Shown in pieces: positions 24,988-33,947 of a DNA stretch of 64,000 nucleotides (positions within the stretch are counted from its first letter, which is position 1; each line of letters starts with the position of its first letter). The DNA lies in the NCBI RefSeq assembly GCF_900110895.1, contig NZ_FOIQ01000001.1, forward strand, positions 836,472-900,471, written 5' to 3'. Under the pieces are notes generated by a model. The model ran no database searches. It was not told the DNA's origin and saw nothing but the letters and a program-made list of their open reading frames with translations. A program made the translations under genes and the position numbers. This DNA comes from Prevotella aff. ruminicola Tc2-24. Lineage in GTDB: Bacteria; Bacteroidota; Bacteroidia; Bacteroidales; Bacteroidaceae.

Positions 24988-25635
24988 ATGCTTGGACGAA
25001 ACAAAGTAAAACAGATTGTAGCAGACCTCGACCAGTTCATTGATAAGATGGACGAGTGCGTACTGATTTATAAGAACGGCATCAGGAACTACCTGGAAGG
25101 AAACAAGGATGCTTTCAATGGTAATATCCAGGCGATCACCGCTATTCGCGACAACACTACAGACATGCGTCGCGGTATAGAGAACAGTCTCTACACCTAT
25201 GCCCTCATCACCGAGAACCGTATCGACATTCTGCAGTTGTTGGAGCACATGGACATGATTGTAGGACAGCTCTATAAGAACCTAGTGCAATATGAGATTG
25301 AGATTCCTTTCTTCCCCTCTGAGTTGAACATCGAGTTCCTGAAACTGGTGGAGTTGGTGTCGCTCTCTGTGGAAATCGTGGCACAGGCTATCCGCGATCA
25401 TTTCCGTTCGCCGCAGCAATTGACGGAAAAGATTCACACCATTTATTTCTATGAAAAAGAGGTGGAGAAACTGGCTCAGGCCATCAAGCGTAAGGTGTTC
25501 CACGAGATGGAAAACTTTAAACTCAGTCAGAAAATACACTTGCGTTATTTCACGCTCCATGTAGAACAAATAGCCGAGGAGGCCGTCAAGGCCGCCGACC
25601 TGTTGTCGGTACTGGCAGTTAAACAGCGTTACTAA
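24988..25635 (+). CDS. DUF47 / PhoU-like protein
   Basis: 215 residues, all helical, matching the DUF47 (TIGR00153) branch of the PhoU superfamily: repeated four-helix patterns with conserved acidic residues (for example HMDMIVGQLYKNLVQYEIE and YFYEKEVEKLAQAIKRKVF). DUF47 proteins are normally encoded next to PiT phosphate transporters and are thought to modulate them. Here the following gene, 15 bases on, is a PiT-like protein with a DNA-binding domain, which strongly supports a role in phosphate handling. Cytosolic, no signal peptide. Confidence 0.9.
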   Translation: MLGRNKVKQIVADLDQFIDKMDECVLIYKNGIRNYLEGNKDAFNGNIQAITAIRDNTTDMRRGIENSLYTYALITENRIDILQLLEHMDMIVGQLYKNLVQYEIEIPFFPSELNIEFLKLVELVSLSVEIVAQAIRDHFRSPQQLTEKIHTIYFYEKEVEKLAQAIKRKVFHEMENFKLSQKIHLRYFTLHVEQIAEEAVKAADLLSVLAVKQRY

Positions 25636-25650
25636 AAATCCTTTTCGCTC

Positions 25651-27213
25651 ATGCTGATCGTTGCCATCATCCTCATATTATCGATATGCTTCTGTCTCGG
25701 ATGGAAGGAGCTTGCCAACAGCTTCTCCGACATCCACGTGGCAGATATCTTGAGGGTATGGCCGTTCCTGATCTGTCTGCTCGTGGCGATGTCGACAGGT
25801 ACAGGACTGATTATCCTGCATGAGAACAGCTATTTTATGGCAGGCATGGGCGAGGTGATCACCGTTCTAGTATCTATGGTGCTCACTCTCGTGCTCATGT
25901 CGACAATCAACAGACCCTATTCCACTGTCACCATCTTCTGGGGTGTACTGCTGGCCATGAAATACACACAAGAAGGGCATGCCGACAGCATTATCTGGGC
26001 TACCGTCATGGTATCCATCATCGTCGCCCCCCTACTAAGCATGGCAGCCTCTGTGCTTTTCCATTCGATGATACGCAGCTATATCGAGGAGAGCAACATG
26101 CATCTTCTGATGAAACAGCTCTACACCAAATGGATTGCTTATGTGGGTCTGATACTTGGAGGCATCGCCCTGGCCTGTAACTACGGCCTGTTTATCGACT
26201 CACTGTTCACGCCCCTATATCGAGGACACGCCGGCAACTGGTGTCTATGGCTGTTTGTAGTGGCCGCCAGTGTGGTATGCCTGAGTCCCATCGTCAGATG
26301 TGTCTACCAGCGCTCACATAGCAACGGAATGTCCAGACACGTATCGTCGCTCTATGCACAGGCCCTGGTAATGACCATTATGAACACCCTGCTGCCGCTC
26401 ATCACAGGATTGTTCCCCCCCGTGCTTGTGTCGGCTAACCTACTGAAAGAGAGCAACACCCTCATCTTGGAACGGGGGAAGGAGAGCCGGAGTGTGATGA
26501 ACATTGTGTCGATAGCCGTCACCTCACCATTGCTGGCCTTCCTGATCGGAGCTGGCATGAGATGGTTCTATGCCCGTCCCTACTTCTTCTGGGCAGTCGC
26601 TCTGTTCACCGTGCTCGTATGCTCGATGATCAGGCTCTACTACATACAATATAAAAAGAACAAGTATGTCAGTCGGATGCTCAGTGACGAGCTGAGACAC
26701 CGCGATGAAGTGAGTCACGAGATGAACCGTCTGGATGTGATGGCTGTCACCTCACAGTTTGACAGCATGACGCGTGAGATCGATTTCAAACACAGAGAAC
26801 TCATCGACCTATCGCTCTTCGTGCAACAGCAACGCGAATATATGACCGAGGTGGGTGCCCGCCTCAGGCGCCTCATCCAAGAGAACAACATAGAGAGCAT
26901 CAAGAAGTCGCTGACAGATATCGATCGCGATCTGAAGGACACGCTGTGCTATCCACCTGAGATGGAGAAGATCTATCAGGATGTGGAGAAGATGCACCAC
27001 GACTTCGTATGCCGCCTGCAGATGCGCTGTCCGAACCTCTCGGAGCGTGAGCGGCGGCTCGCCATCCTTCTACGATTAGGATTCTCAAGCAAGGAGATTG
27101 CCAGCATCGTGAACCTGGAGACAAAAAGTATCGAGATTAATCGCTACCGACTGCGAAAGAAGCTGCAACTCGACCGTGGTGAGAATCTGGTAGGTTATCT
27201 GCAGATGCTGTAA
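25651..27213 (+). CDS. PiT-like membrane protein fused to a LuxR-type helix-turn-helix
   Basis: 520 residues. Residues 1-345 carry about nine membrane helices whose arrangement follows the PiT (PHO4) phosphate transporter family: GWKELANSFSDI corresponds to the GxNDxxN motif near the first helix and INRPYSTVTIFWGV to the GLPxSTT motif, but key residues are altered. Residues about 350-445 are a charged coiled coil. Residues about 460-520 are a LuxR-type DNA-binding domain (LSERERRLAILLRLGFSSKEIASIVN). I infer a membrane-bound phosphate sensor and transcription factor derived from a transporter. Immediately downstream of DUF47 (15 bases). The PiT relationship is by pattern, so moderately sure; the HTH is clear. 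Confidence 0.72.
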   Translation: MLIVAIILILSICFCLGWKELANSFSDIHVADILRVWPFLICLLVAMSTGTGLIILHENSYFMAGMGEVITVLVSMVLTLVLMSTINRPYSTVTIFWGVLLAMKYTQEGHADSIIWATVMVSIIVAPLLSMAASVLFHSMIRSYIEESNMHLLMKQLYTKWIAYVGLILGGIALACNYGLFIDSLFTPLYRGHAGNWCLWLFVVAASVVCLSPIVRCVYQRSHSNGMSRHVSSLYAQALVMTIMNTLLPLITGLFPPVLVSANLLKESNTLILERGKESRSVMNIVSIAVTSPLLAFLIGAGMRWFYARPYFFWAVALFTVLVCSMIRLYYIQYKKNKYVSRMLSDELRHRDEVSHEMNRLDVMAVTSQFDSMTREIDFKHRELIDLSLFVQQQREYMTEVGARLRRLIQENNIESIKKSLTDIDRDLKDTLCYPPEMEKIYQDVEKMHHDFVCRLQMRCPNLSERERRLAILLRLGFSSKEIASIVNLETKSIEINRYRLRKKLQLDRGENLVGYLQML

Positions 27214-27280
27214 GTATTCATTTGACGTCTAACTTTTCTAACGACCAAATTTATATTAATTCACTAATCCAACAACAATT

Positions 27281-28642
27281 ATGAGAAAAACTGCATTTCT
27301 GACTTTAGGAGCCTTGCTACTGATAAGCGGCAGCATGTCGGCTCAGGAGAACGAGGAAGTACGCTACAACCAGTATGGCGTAGCGGTCGACAGGAAGGAG
27401 TTGCATACTGAAGCACGCAACAACATTCTTGTCATGGAGTCTAAAGACCAAAGCTACAAACTGTGGATGGATAACCGCGTACAGGTTGACGGTGCCTCTT
27501 TCTGGGGCGCCAAGTCCGATTTCGACAGAATCGGTAACGGTGTGAGCACCCGTCGTGTACGTTTCGCCATCAAGGCACAGATTACCAAAGACTGGTACGG
27601 TGAGGTCGACATGGATATGGCCGACGGTGTCTTTGAACTCAAGGATGCTATCATCGAGTACGACGGCCTAAAGAACGTAGAGTTGAAGATGGGTAACTTC
27701 AAAGAAGACTTCTCCATGGAGCGCACCACCACCTCTCGCTATCTGCAGTTCATCGAGCGCCCGATGGTCACCCAGGCCCTCGCGCCTTCACGCCATCTGG
27801 GATTCCAGGCAGCCTATCTGCGCGACCACTTCCGCGCCTCTATCGGAACCTTCTTTCAGGCTATCGAAGGAGCAGAGGCAGCTGAGAATGTCCAGAACAA
27901 CAACAAGGACTTCGGACGCAGTCAAGGCTACTCGATCACCTCAAAGATCGGATGGATGCCTTACAACCAAGAGCGCACCATGGGAGTCTACCTTGCAGGA
28001 AAAGGTTCCTACCGTACACCTAAGACCGACGAGGCTGCTTCCGACTACGGTGGCATGCGTTTCAGCACCCGTAACTCTACAAGCATCAACCGTAAGAAGT
28101 ATATCGACACGGATGTCATCCCTAACGTGCACCACCAGTGGCTCTATGGTATTGAGTCGGCCGGCTACTACAAAGGTATGAAATACCAGACTGAGTGGAT
28201 CAACACCCACGTAGCCGTACCTGGCGAGGGTTATGATTTCGGCGGTTACTACGCACAAGTAGGTTTTCTGCTCCTCGGCGGTCAGCAGCACTTCAACGTG
28301 GCAGAGGGTGAGTTCACATCAATCGCTCCAGGTAAGAAATGGGGTGACATCGAACTCGGTCTGCGCTACGACTATCTCGACCTGAACGATCGGAACATCT
28401 ACGGAGGCTCTGGCCAGAACTATACAGCAGGTCTGACCTTCTACTTCGGAAACTCTGTCAAGATGGTACTGAACTACATGCGCTCAATTAATGACCGCTA
28501 TGCCAACGGAAAGGGTAAGCTGATTGTCGGTCATGATGCCGCCGGCAAACCGACCGCCGACTTCACCAAGGTCACAGAGCCCAAGGGCAAGGGAGGTATC
28601 AAATACAACACCCTGGCAGTACGTTTCGAGATCAATTTCTAA
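27281..28642 (+). CDS. OprP/OprO-like outer-membrane porin
   Basis: 453 residues. Signal peptide of about 21 residues (ending SMSAQ), then alternating beta-strands typical of the phosphate-selective porin O/P family (PF07396): IKAQITKDWYGEVDMDMADGVFELKDAIIEY and RYLQFIERPMVTQALAPSRHLGFQAAY are family landmarks, and the protein ends with an aromatic (INF) as outer-membrane barrels do. Its place behind DUF47 and the PiT-like regulator supports phosphate or polyphosphate passage across the outer membrane. Confidence 0.9.
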   Translation: MRKTAFLTLGALLLISGSMSAQENEEVRYNQYGVAVDRKELHTEARNNILVMESKDQSYKLWMDNRVQVDGASFWGAKSDFDRIGNGVSTRRVRFAIKAQITKDWYGEVDMDMADGVFELKDAIIEYDGLKNVELKMGNFKEDFSMERTTTSRYLQFIERPMVTQALAPSRHLGFQAAYLRDHFRASIGTFFQAIEGAEAAENVQNNNKDFGRSQGYSITSKIGWMPYNQERTMGVYLAGKGSYRTPKTDEAASDYGGMRFSTRNSTSINRKKYIDTDVIPNVHHQWLYGIESAGYYKGMKYQTEWINTHVAVPGEGYDFGGYYAQVGFLLLGGQQHFNVAEGEFTSIAPGKKWGDIELGLRYDYLDLNDRNIYGGSGQNYTAGLTFYFGNSVKMVLNYMRSINDRYANGKGKLIVGHDAAGKPTADFTKVTEPKGKGGIKYNTLAVRFEINF

Positions 28643-28679
28643 GTCATGACATCAATAATAACATTAAAAAGAGAAAATC

Positions 28680-29519
28680 ATGAAGACAATAAAATATATG
28701 CTCGTGCTCGCCACCATGTCTCTGATGGCCGCATGCGTAGAAGATGAGGTCTACGAAGGACCTTCAAACATTGACTCGGTAACTGCCGACGTGGCAGCGC
28801 CCACTTCCAACGACGCCGTAACCGTGACAGCCACCATCTCCGGGCTCCAGGCAGCGAAGACAGTGACGTTAGCCTATACCCTCAATGGCGGCAGTGCCAA
28901 TGAAGTTGCCATGACAGGTAGCGGTAGCACCTACACTGGCGTAATCCCTGCTCAGGCTGATGGCACCACCGTGAAGTACACGGTGACTGTTGTGAACGAG
29001 GCTGGTTTCTCCAGCACCTCTCCCGAACGTGAGTATGTTGTAGGCGATCCCCCAACAGACTTTACGAAGCTGCGTCTGAACGAACTCTACGGAGCCGCCG
29101 ATACTGACGAGGGTAAGTTCATCGAGTTGTATAACATGAGCGAGTTCCCCATCAAACTGAAGGGCATCACCATCAACAAGGATGAGAAACTGGCATGGAC
29201 AGGCATCGAGGGCGAGGTAATTCCTGCACATGGTGTGTTCGCCATCATCGGCGCCAAGGGAACCACTGAGCGTGGTATCAGCAGCGGTTTCTCCAACAAG
29301 AAGTCTGTACTGATTGAGCTCTTCGATCCCAGCGGACAACTGATTGACAAGTTCCAGCGTGGAGAGAAAGACGCAGAATGGGGCAGTCAGTCACTCGACA
29401 AGGTGAAAGGCTCGTGGAGCCGCATCCCTGATGGCGAGGGTAAGTGGAAGATTACCGATCCCACCTGCGGTGAGAAGAACGCCAGCGAAGGAAAGGATGA
29501 TGAGACTGTAGTACAATAA
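28680..29519 (+). CDS. Lipoprotein with Ig/FN3-like and lamin-tail domains
   Basis: 279 residues. Lipobox SLMAAC (Cys about 19); an Ig- or FN3-like domain at about 35-120 (VTVTATISGLQ ... VKYTVTVVNEAGFSS); a lamin-tail domain at about 130-265 (KLRLNELYGAADTDEGKFIELYNMSEFPIKL ... GSWSRIPDGEGKW). LTDs in bacteria occur in secreted and surface proteins, often with hydrolases; no enzyme is seen here. 37 bases after the porin gene; probably a surface or periplasmic accessory of the operon. Confidence 0.82.
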   Translation: MKTIKYMLVLATMSLMAACVEDEVYEGPSNIDSVTADVAAPTSNDAVTVTATISGLQAAKTVTLAYTLNGGSANEVAMTGSGSTYTGVIPAQADGTTVKYTVTVVNEAGFSSTSPEREYVVGDPPTDFTKLRLNELYGAADTDEGKFIELYNMSEFPIKLKGITINKDEKLAWTGIEGEVIPAHGVFAIIGAKGTTERGISSGFSNKKSVLIELFDPSGQLIDKFQRGEKDAEWGSQSLDKVKGSWSRIPDGEGKWKITDPTCGEKNASEGKDDETVVQ

Positions 29520-29561
29520 TATCATTAATACCAAAATCACATTTAATTATTAAAAAACATT

Positions 29562-30206
29562 ATGGAAAAAGACAAACTGAAGATCGGCGAGATCTCTAAA
29601 CCGCGTTTTGAATTCCGCAGCTTCGGCCGTTGCTTCTGCGACGCTGCCAAGCGTATGGCACGCCTCAGCGTACCCGTTCCTGAGAAAGTATGGGAACGTC
29701 ACAGCACAGAAACTTATATCGTGAGCCGCACCAACGACGTGAATAATACTAAGATCCGTGACGGAAAGATGGACATCAAGACTTTCGTACAGAGCGTAGA
29801 CGGTCTGGAGCAGTGGAACCCGCTGATGAAGGGTGAGTTCCCGATCGCCAAGGAGGTACTGGAGAACGATGTGTTCCCCGCCTTCAAGGTGAACGGTCTG
29901 CCGAAGCTCGACAAGCCTACATACACTCTCGAGGAGTTCCTCAGCATCATCGATGCTCACCCCGACCTCGAGGCCGTGAAGGTAGAGAAGGTACGTTTTG
30001 GCTATATGGTGAACGACACCATCTGCGAGACTGGCGACGTCTATATCAACGGTGCTTTGGTGAAGACCATCAACTCAGAGTCTACTGAGATCGAGGATAT
30101 CAAGAAGACCATTGCCGACGTAGGACTGGAGGGTGTCGAGAACATCAACTACCTGCAGGCTATCAAGCGTGTGATTGGAATGATTAAGAAACCTTTAGCA
30201 AACTAA
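29562..30206 (+). CDS. CYTH-like (triphosphate tunnel) protein, first of two
   Basis: 214 residues. The pattern fits a divergent CYTH fold: FEFRSFG near the start, TYIVSRTNDVNNTKIRDGKMDIK (basic strand Arg/Lys residues facing a tunnel), VEKVRFGYMVNDTICETGDVYING, and a C-terminal VNY segment. CYTH proteins bind or hydrolyse triphosphates and polyphosphate in a beta-tunnel. No signal peptide. Four bases before the classical CYTH gene and after the lamin-tail lipoprotein. Assigned by pattern; enzyme activity uncertain because the standard ExExK motif is not present. Confidence 0.6.
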   Translation: MEKDKLKIGEISKPRFEFRSFGRCFCDAAKRMARLSVPVPEKVWERHSTETYIVSRTNDVNNTKIRDGKMDIKTFVQSVDGLEQWNPLMKGEFPIAKEVLENDVFPAFKVNGLPKLDKPTYTLEEFLSIIDAHPDLEAVKVEKVRFGYMVNDTICETGDVYINGALVKTINSESTEIEDIKKTIADVGLEGVENINYLQAIKRVIGMIKKPLAN

Positions 30207-30210
30207 AATT

Positions 30211-30681
30211 ATGGCACAGGAAATAGAACGTAAATTCCTTGTAAAAGGTGATTTCAAAAGCGAAGTTTTCAAAAGTACTCGTATCACTCAGGGCTATCTC
30301 AGTTCAGTACCCGAGCGCACTGTCCGCGTGAGAGTGAAGGGCGAAAAGGGCTTTATCACTATCAAAGGTATTGGCAACGAGAGCGGAGCCAGTCGCTACG
30401 AGTGGGAGAAGGAGATTCCCGTCGAGGAGGTTCGCGAGTTGCTGAAGATCTGTGAGCCTGGTGTCATTGACAAGACACGCTATCTGGTGAAGAATGGCGA
30501 GTTCACCTTCGAGGTGGATGAGTTCTACGGCGACAACGAAGGACTGACAGTAGCAGAGATCGAGTTGCCCGACGAGCAGGCCGAGTTCAACCGTCCAGCA
30601 TGGCTGGGTGAGGAGGTGACAGGCGATGTGCGCTTCTACAACTCCATGCTCATGAAGAACCCGTATAAGAACTGGAAGTAA
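30211..30681 (+). CDS. CYTH domain protein (triphosphate tunnel metalloenzyme)
   Basis: 156 residues, a complete single CYTH domain. The metal-binding EIERKFLV (ExExK) at residues 4-11 and alternating basic strands (RTVRVRVKG, KGFITIKG, KTRYLV, FEVDEFYG, VAEIELP) are all present. Bacterial relatives hydrolyse inorganic triphosphate or bind adenylate-type substrates. The position, 4 bases after another CYTH-like gene and in an operon with DUF47 and an OprP-like porin, suggests polyphosphate or triphosphate metabolism. Ends the first transcript: terminator at 30707-30747. Confidence 0.92.
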   Translation: MAQEIERKFLVKGDFKSEVFKSTRITQGYLSSVPERTVRVRVKGEKGFITIKGIGNESGASRYEWEKEIPVEEVRELLKICEPGVIDKTRYLVKNGEFTFEVDEFYGDNEGLTVAEIELPDEQAEFNRPAWLGEEVTGDVRFYNSMLMKNPYKNWK

Positions 30682-30706
30682 CAACCAGATTCTTCTAACG
30701 ACTTGA

Positions 30707-30747
30707 GAGGGGTGGGCTCTCTCATGTAGAGCCCACACCTCTTCTTT
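30707..30747 (+). terminator. Terminator after the CYTH gene
   Basis: 14-bp stem with one mismatch (GAGGGGTGGGCTCT with AGAGCCCACACCTC), 7-base loop, then TTCTTTCTTTTC. Confidence 0.8.
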
Positions 30748-30764
30748 CTTTTCAACTGACAATT

Positions 30765-32471
30765 ATGAACAACAACAATATCCAAACCAAAACAGCGTTC
30801 GATCCGCTGGACATGAACAACTACCGCATCGAGAAACTGCCCAAGATGCAGAAGTCGGGCTTCGAGCGTGTGCTGCAACGCATCGGCGCACCACTCGCCC
30901 TTCTGGCATTCGTTCTCATCTACTGGGTAATAGACATCCCGTTTGTGGATAGGATCGACACCAATAAAACTACTACGACCCTGACGGAATCGGCAGTGAG
31001 CCGTTACGACCAGTTGGCTAACGCCACCATGAAAAAGCTCACCACTGGTGAGGCCGCCCAAGAAGTCTCTCCGCAACTGGAAGAACAGGTACAAGAGACA
31101 GCCCACCAGAAATTCATACGTATCAACTATGCCATGCTGGCTGTCTTTGTGGCCGCCATCATCTTATGGATCACAGAGGCCATTCCCAATTACCTCACCT
31201 CACTGATGGTGATACTGGGTATCGTGCTCACGGGCATCACCACAGACAAGACGGCCTATGCCCAGTTGGGACACCCAGTCATGTGGCTGAACATCCTCTC
31301 GTTCATTCTGGCGAGCATGCTTGTCAAGACACAGGTGGCCAAACGCTTTGCCCTGTGGTTTGTACTGAAGTTCGGACGGAATGCAGGAGGCATCATGATC
31401 AGCTTTATCATCATCAACCTAGTGCTCTCGGCCTTCATCTCCGCCACCACAGCAAAGGCTGCAATCTTGTTACCTATCTTCATGGTAGTGGCAGCCATAT
31501 ATGGTGCCACAGGCGGAGACCACAGGAATAACTTCGGCCGTAACCTCATCCTGCAGAATCTGTTCCAGATCAACCTCGGCGCCAACGCCTTCCTGACGGG
31601 TTCTGGCGCTACTCTCCTAGCTGGATCACTCATCGCCGGCGCCATGGGCATCGGCTCGTTCAGCTATCAGGATTGGTTCAAGGCCGCCTTCCCCATGAGC
31701 GTGTTTCTCATCCTCGTCGCCTGGTTCGTGGGCACGAAAATCTTCTTCCCTTTGAGAAAGGAGGAGCGTGTGCCTCAGATTGCAGGAGGCATGGAGCGTC
31801 TGCGCGAGGAACTGCAGAAGTTGGGTAAGATGCGCGCCGACGAGTGGAAAGCCGTCGCCATCTTCGTTGTCGTACTCATCCTCTGGGCCACTGACAAACA
31901 GCACGGCATCAACCAGACGGCCGTTGCCTTCATGGGTGCTGTCGTAGCACTGCTACCAGGCATCGGTGTGGTGAAATGGAACGACGTGGATATCCCTTGG
32001 CACCTGCTACTCTTCTCCGCTGGAGCATATACTCTGGGAGCCGGACTCGACGCCACAGGACTTCCCGGCACTCTGATCGACGCACTGTTTAATAGTCTCG
32101 GAATCACTGCCGAGACACCGTTCTGGGTACTCTACCTGATATTGACCGCTGGTATGCTGCTCTTCTCATTGATATTCCAGTCAAAGACGATGCTCACGCT
32201 TATTTTCGTGCCGATAGCCATCGGCGTGGCACAGAAGAACGGTTATCCGATTATGAGTCTCGCCTTCCCCGTAGCCATGCTCGTAGGCCATGTCTATGTG
32301 CTCCCGTTCAACAGTAAGCCTGCCGCCCTGCTCTACACCACGAATCAGTATAGTTGGAGCGACACCTTCAAGTTCGGCATCACCATGATGTTCATCAGCT
32401 GGCTCACCATTATCCTATGGGGTGAGACCGTTCTGAAGTGGTTCGGCTACACCAGCGGCGTATTTTTCTAA
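30765..32471 (+). CDS. SLC13/DASS-family anion symporter
   Basis: 568 residues with a soluble N-terminal ~110 residues including one span, then about 11 membrane helices. The first substrate/sodium loop (FLTGSGATLLAGSLIAGA) and the second repeat loop (YVLPFNSKPAALLYTTNQYSW) match the two SNT-type hairpins of divalent anion:Na+ symporters. Substrates in the family include dicarboxylates, sulfate and phosphate; the neighbourhood suggests phosphate but does not prove it. It begins 18 bases after the terminator; no convincing promoter is seen, so readthrough is possible. Confidence 0.88.
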   Translation: MNNNNIQTKTAFDPLDMNNYRIEKLPKMQKSGFERVLQRIGAPLALLAFVLIYWVIDIPFVDRIDTNKTTTTLTESAVSRYDQLANATMKKLTTGEAAQEVSPQLEEQVQETAHQKFIRINYAMLAVFVAAIILWITEAIPNYLTSLMVILGIVLTGITTDKTAYAQLGHPVMWLNILSFILASMLVKTQVAKRFALWFVLKFGRNAGGIMISFIIINLVLSAFISATTAKAAILLPIFMVVAAIYGATGGDHRNNFGRNLILQNLFQINLGANAFLTGSGATLLAGSLIAGAMGIGSFSYQDWFKAAFPMSVFLILVAWFVGTKIFFPLRKEERVPQIAGGMERLREELQKLGKMRADEWKAVAIFVVVLILWATDKQHGINQTAVAFMGAVVALLPGIGVVKWNDVDIPWHLLLFSAGAYTLGAGLDATGLPGTLIDALFNSLGITAETPFWVLYLILTAGMLLFSLIFQSKTMLTLIFVPIAIGVAQKNGYPIMSLAFPVAMLVGHVYVLPFNSKPAALLYTTNQYSWSDTFKFGITMMFISWLTIILWGETVLKWFGYTSGVFF

Positions 32472-32489
32472 CCATCCAACAGTTTTGCC

Positions 32490-33947
32490 ATGATAGATAT
32501 TCAACCAAAGATACACGACAGGAATACCCTCGAGTTCAAGGTGGGCTATAAGGCCTCTAACGGAGCCACATATAATGACTTCGAGATGAACACATGGATC
32601 TATATCCCAGAGACTCTGGGTGTAAACCGTCACACCTATCTGAAGGAGAATTTCTATCGTGACATACTGTCATATATACGACTGATTACCCCTTTCTACC
32701 ATCTTGACGAGTTGGCTTCGACCACGTGCCTGCCCTACCGTCGCCTGAGCGATGTGTGCATGGCGCTCCATCGGCAGCCCGACGAGAAAGAGCAGAAGAA
32801 CTACGAACGCGAGATTAAGATGTATGCCTCGATCTTCAAAAGCAGCATCCGCGACACGTTCCGAAACGCGCTCAACGAGAAAGGGACGCTCCGCGAGGCC
32901 CACTGCAAGGATGCTCTGGAGAGCATATCGAAGATCTTCGATATCTATCGCACACTCGGCAAGGAGATGGAGCAACGACCAGTACCCAGTCAGCAGATGC
33001 TCTACTTCCACTACGGCGACGAGTTCATGTCTAACGTTGTGGAACAGCATGTGTCGCGCCTTATCGAGCGACTGCGTTCCGAGGCCCCAGAGAGCTACAC
33101 GACACTAGAGCCTTCAATCCGTCAGGTGCTCGACAACGAGCACAGCTATCGTCAGCGCGTCGGCTATCTTTGCGTCGAAGAGAAAGACGACGAGAGCAAT
33201 ACCCAGTTCGTATATCACGCTGGTCAGCTTAAGAAGTATATCGAAAGTAACCTCTACCTGCCCACCCACAAACGTCGCAATGCCGTCTTCCTCGAGCAGA
33301 TGGTGTTCAGTCTGGCGGCTGGTTTGTCGATGGTCTTTGCCACAGTCATCTCGTTTGCATTCCAGCAGACCTATGGCAACTTCACCCTTCCCTTCTTCAT
33401 CGCCCTCGTCATCAGCTATATGTTTAAGGATCGTATTAAGGAACTGGTGCGTATCTACTTCGCCACCCGTCTGAGCAGTCGTCTGTTCGACTATAAGATT
33501 GGCATCCGCGTGGGCGATATCAAGGTGGGCTGGTGTAAGGAAGGGTTCGACTTCCTGACACCCGAGAAGATCTCCTCGCCTGTGAGGAAGATGCGTAACA
33601 GGCACTCACCGTTGGTCATCGGCCGAGGAACAGAAGAACAGGTCATCCAGTATCGTAAGCGTATCCACCTGAACCAGAAGGCCGTCAACCGTCTGTCACC
33701 CTATCCGCTCAGTGGCATCAACGATATCGTACGCTACAACCTCTCTGAGTTCATGCGTAAGATGGATAACCCCAAGGTCTCATTGTGTGCCAACAAGGGC
33801 GACGGCCAGTACGTGCCGGCCGAAGGACGCAAAGTGTATTACCTGAACCTCATCATCCAGTTCAAGTACGAGAACACCACCCGATTCTATCGTTATCGTG
33901 TGTGCATGAGCAGGAAGGGCATACACAAAATCAAAGAGATAAGATGA
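32490..33947 (+). CDS. Uncharacterised two-TM protein
   Basis: 485 residues, family not recognised. A predicted soluble N-terminal region (1-265) with alpha/beta and helical parts, two hydrophobic helices at about 270-290 and 295-312 (FSLAAGLSMVFATVISFAF and FTLPFFIALVISYMF), and a basic C-terminal region (about 320-485) rich in Arg/Lys and beta-strands. No signal peptide. 18 bases downstream of the SLC13 gene and overlapping the following lipoprotein gene by ATGA, so it acts in the same unit. No catalytic motif visible. Confidence 0.75.
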   Translation: MIDIQPKIHDRNTLEFKVGYKASNGATYNDFEMNTWIYIPETLGVNRHTYLKENFYRDILSYIRLITPFYHLDELASTTCLPYRRLSDVCMALHRQPDEKEQKNYEREIKMYASIFKSSIRDTFRNALNEKGTLREAHCKDALESISKIFDIYRTLGKEMEQRPVPSQQMLYFHYGDEFMSNVVEQHVSRLIERLRSEAPESYTTLEPSIRQVLDNEHSYRQRVGYLCVEEKDDESNTQFVYHAGQLKKYIESNLYLPTHKRRNAVFLEQMVFSLAAGLSMVFATVISFAFQQTYGNFTLPFFIALVISYMFKDRIKELVRIYFATRLSSRLFDYKIGIRVGDIKVGWCKEGFDFLTPEKISSPVRKMRNRHSPLVIGRGTEEQVIQYRKRIHLNQKAVNRLSPYPLSGINDIVRYNLSEFMRKMDNPKVSLCANKGDGQYVPAEGRKVYYLNLIIQFKYENTTRFYRYRVCMSRKGIHKIKEIR

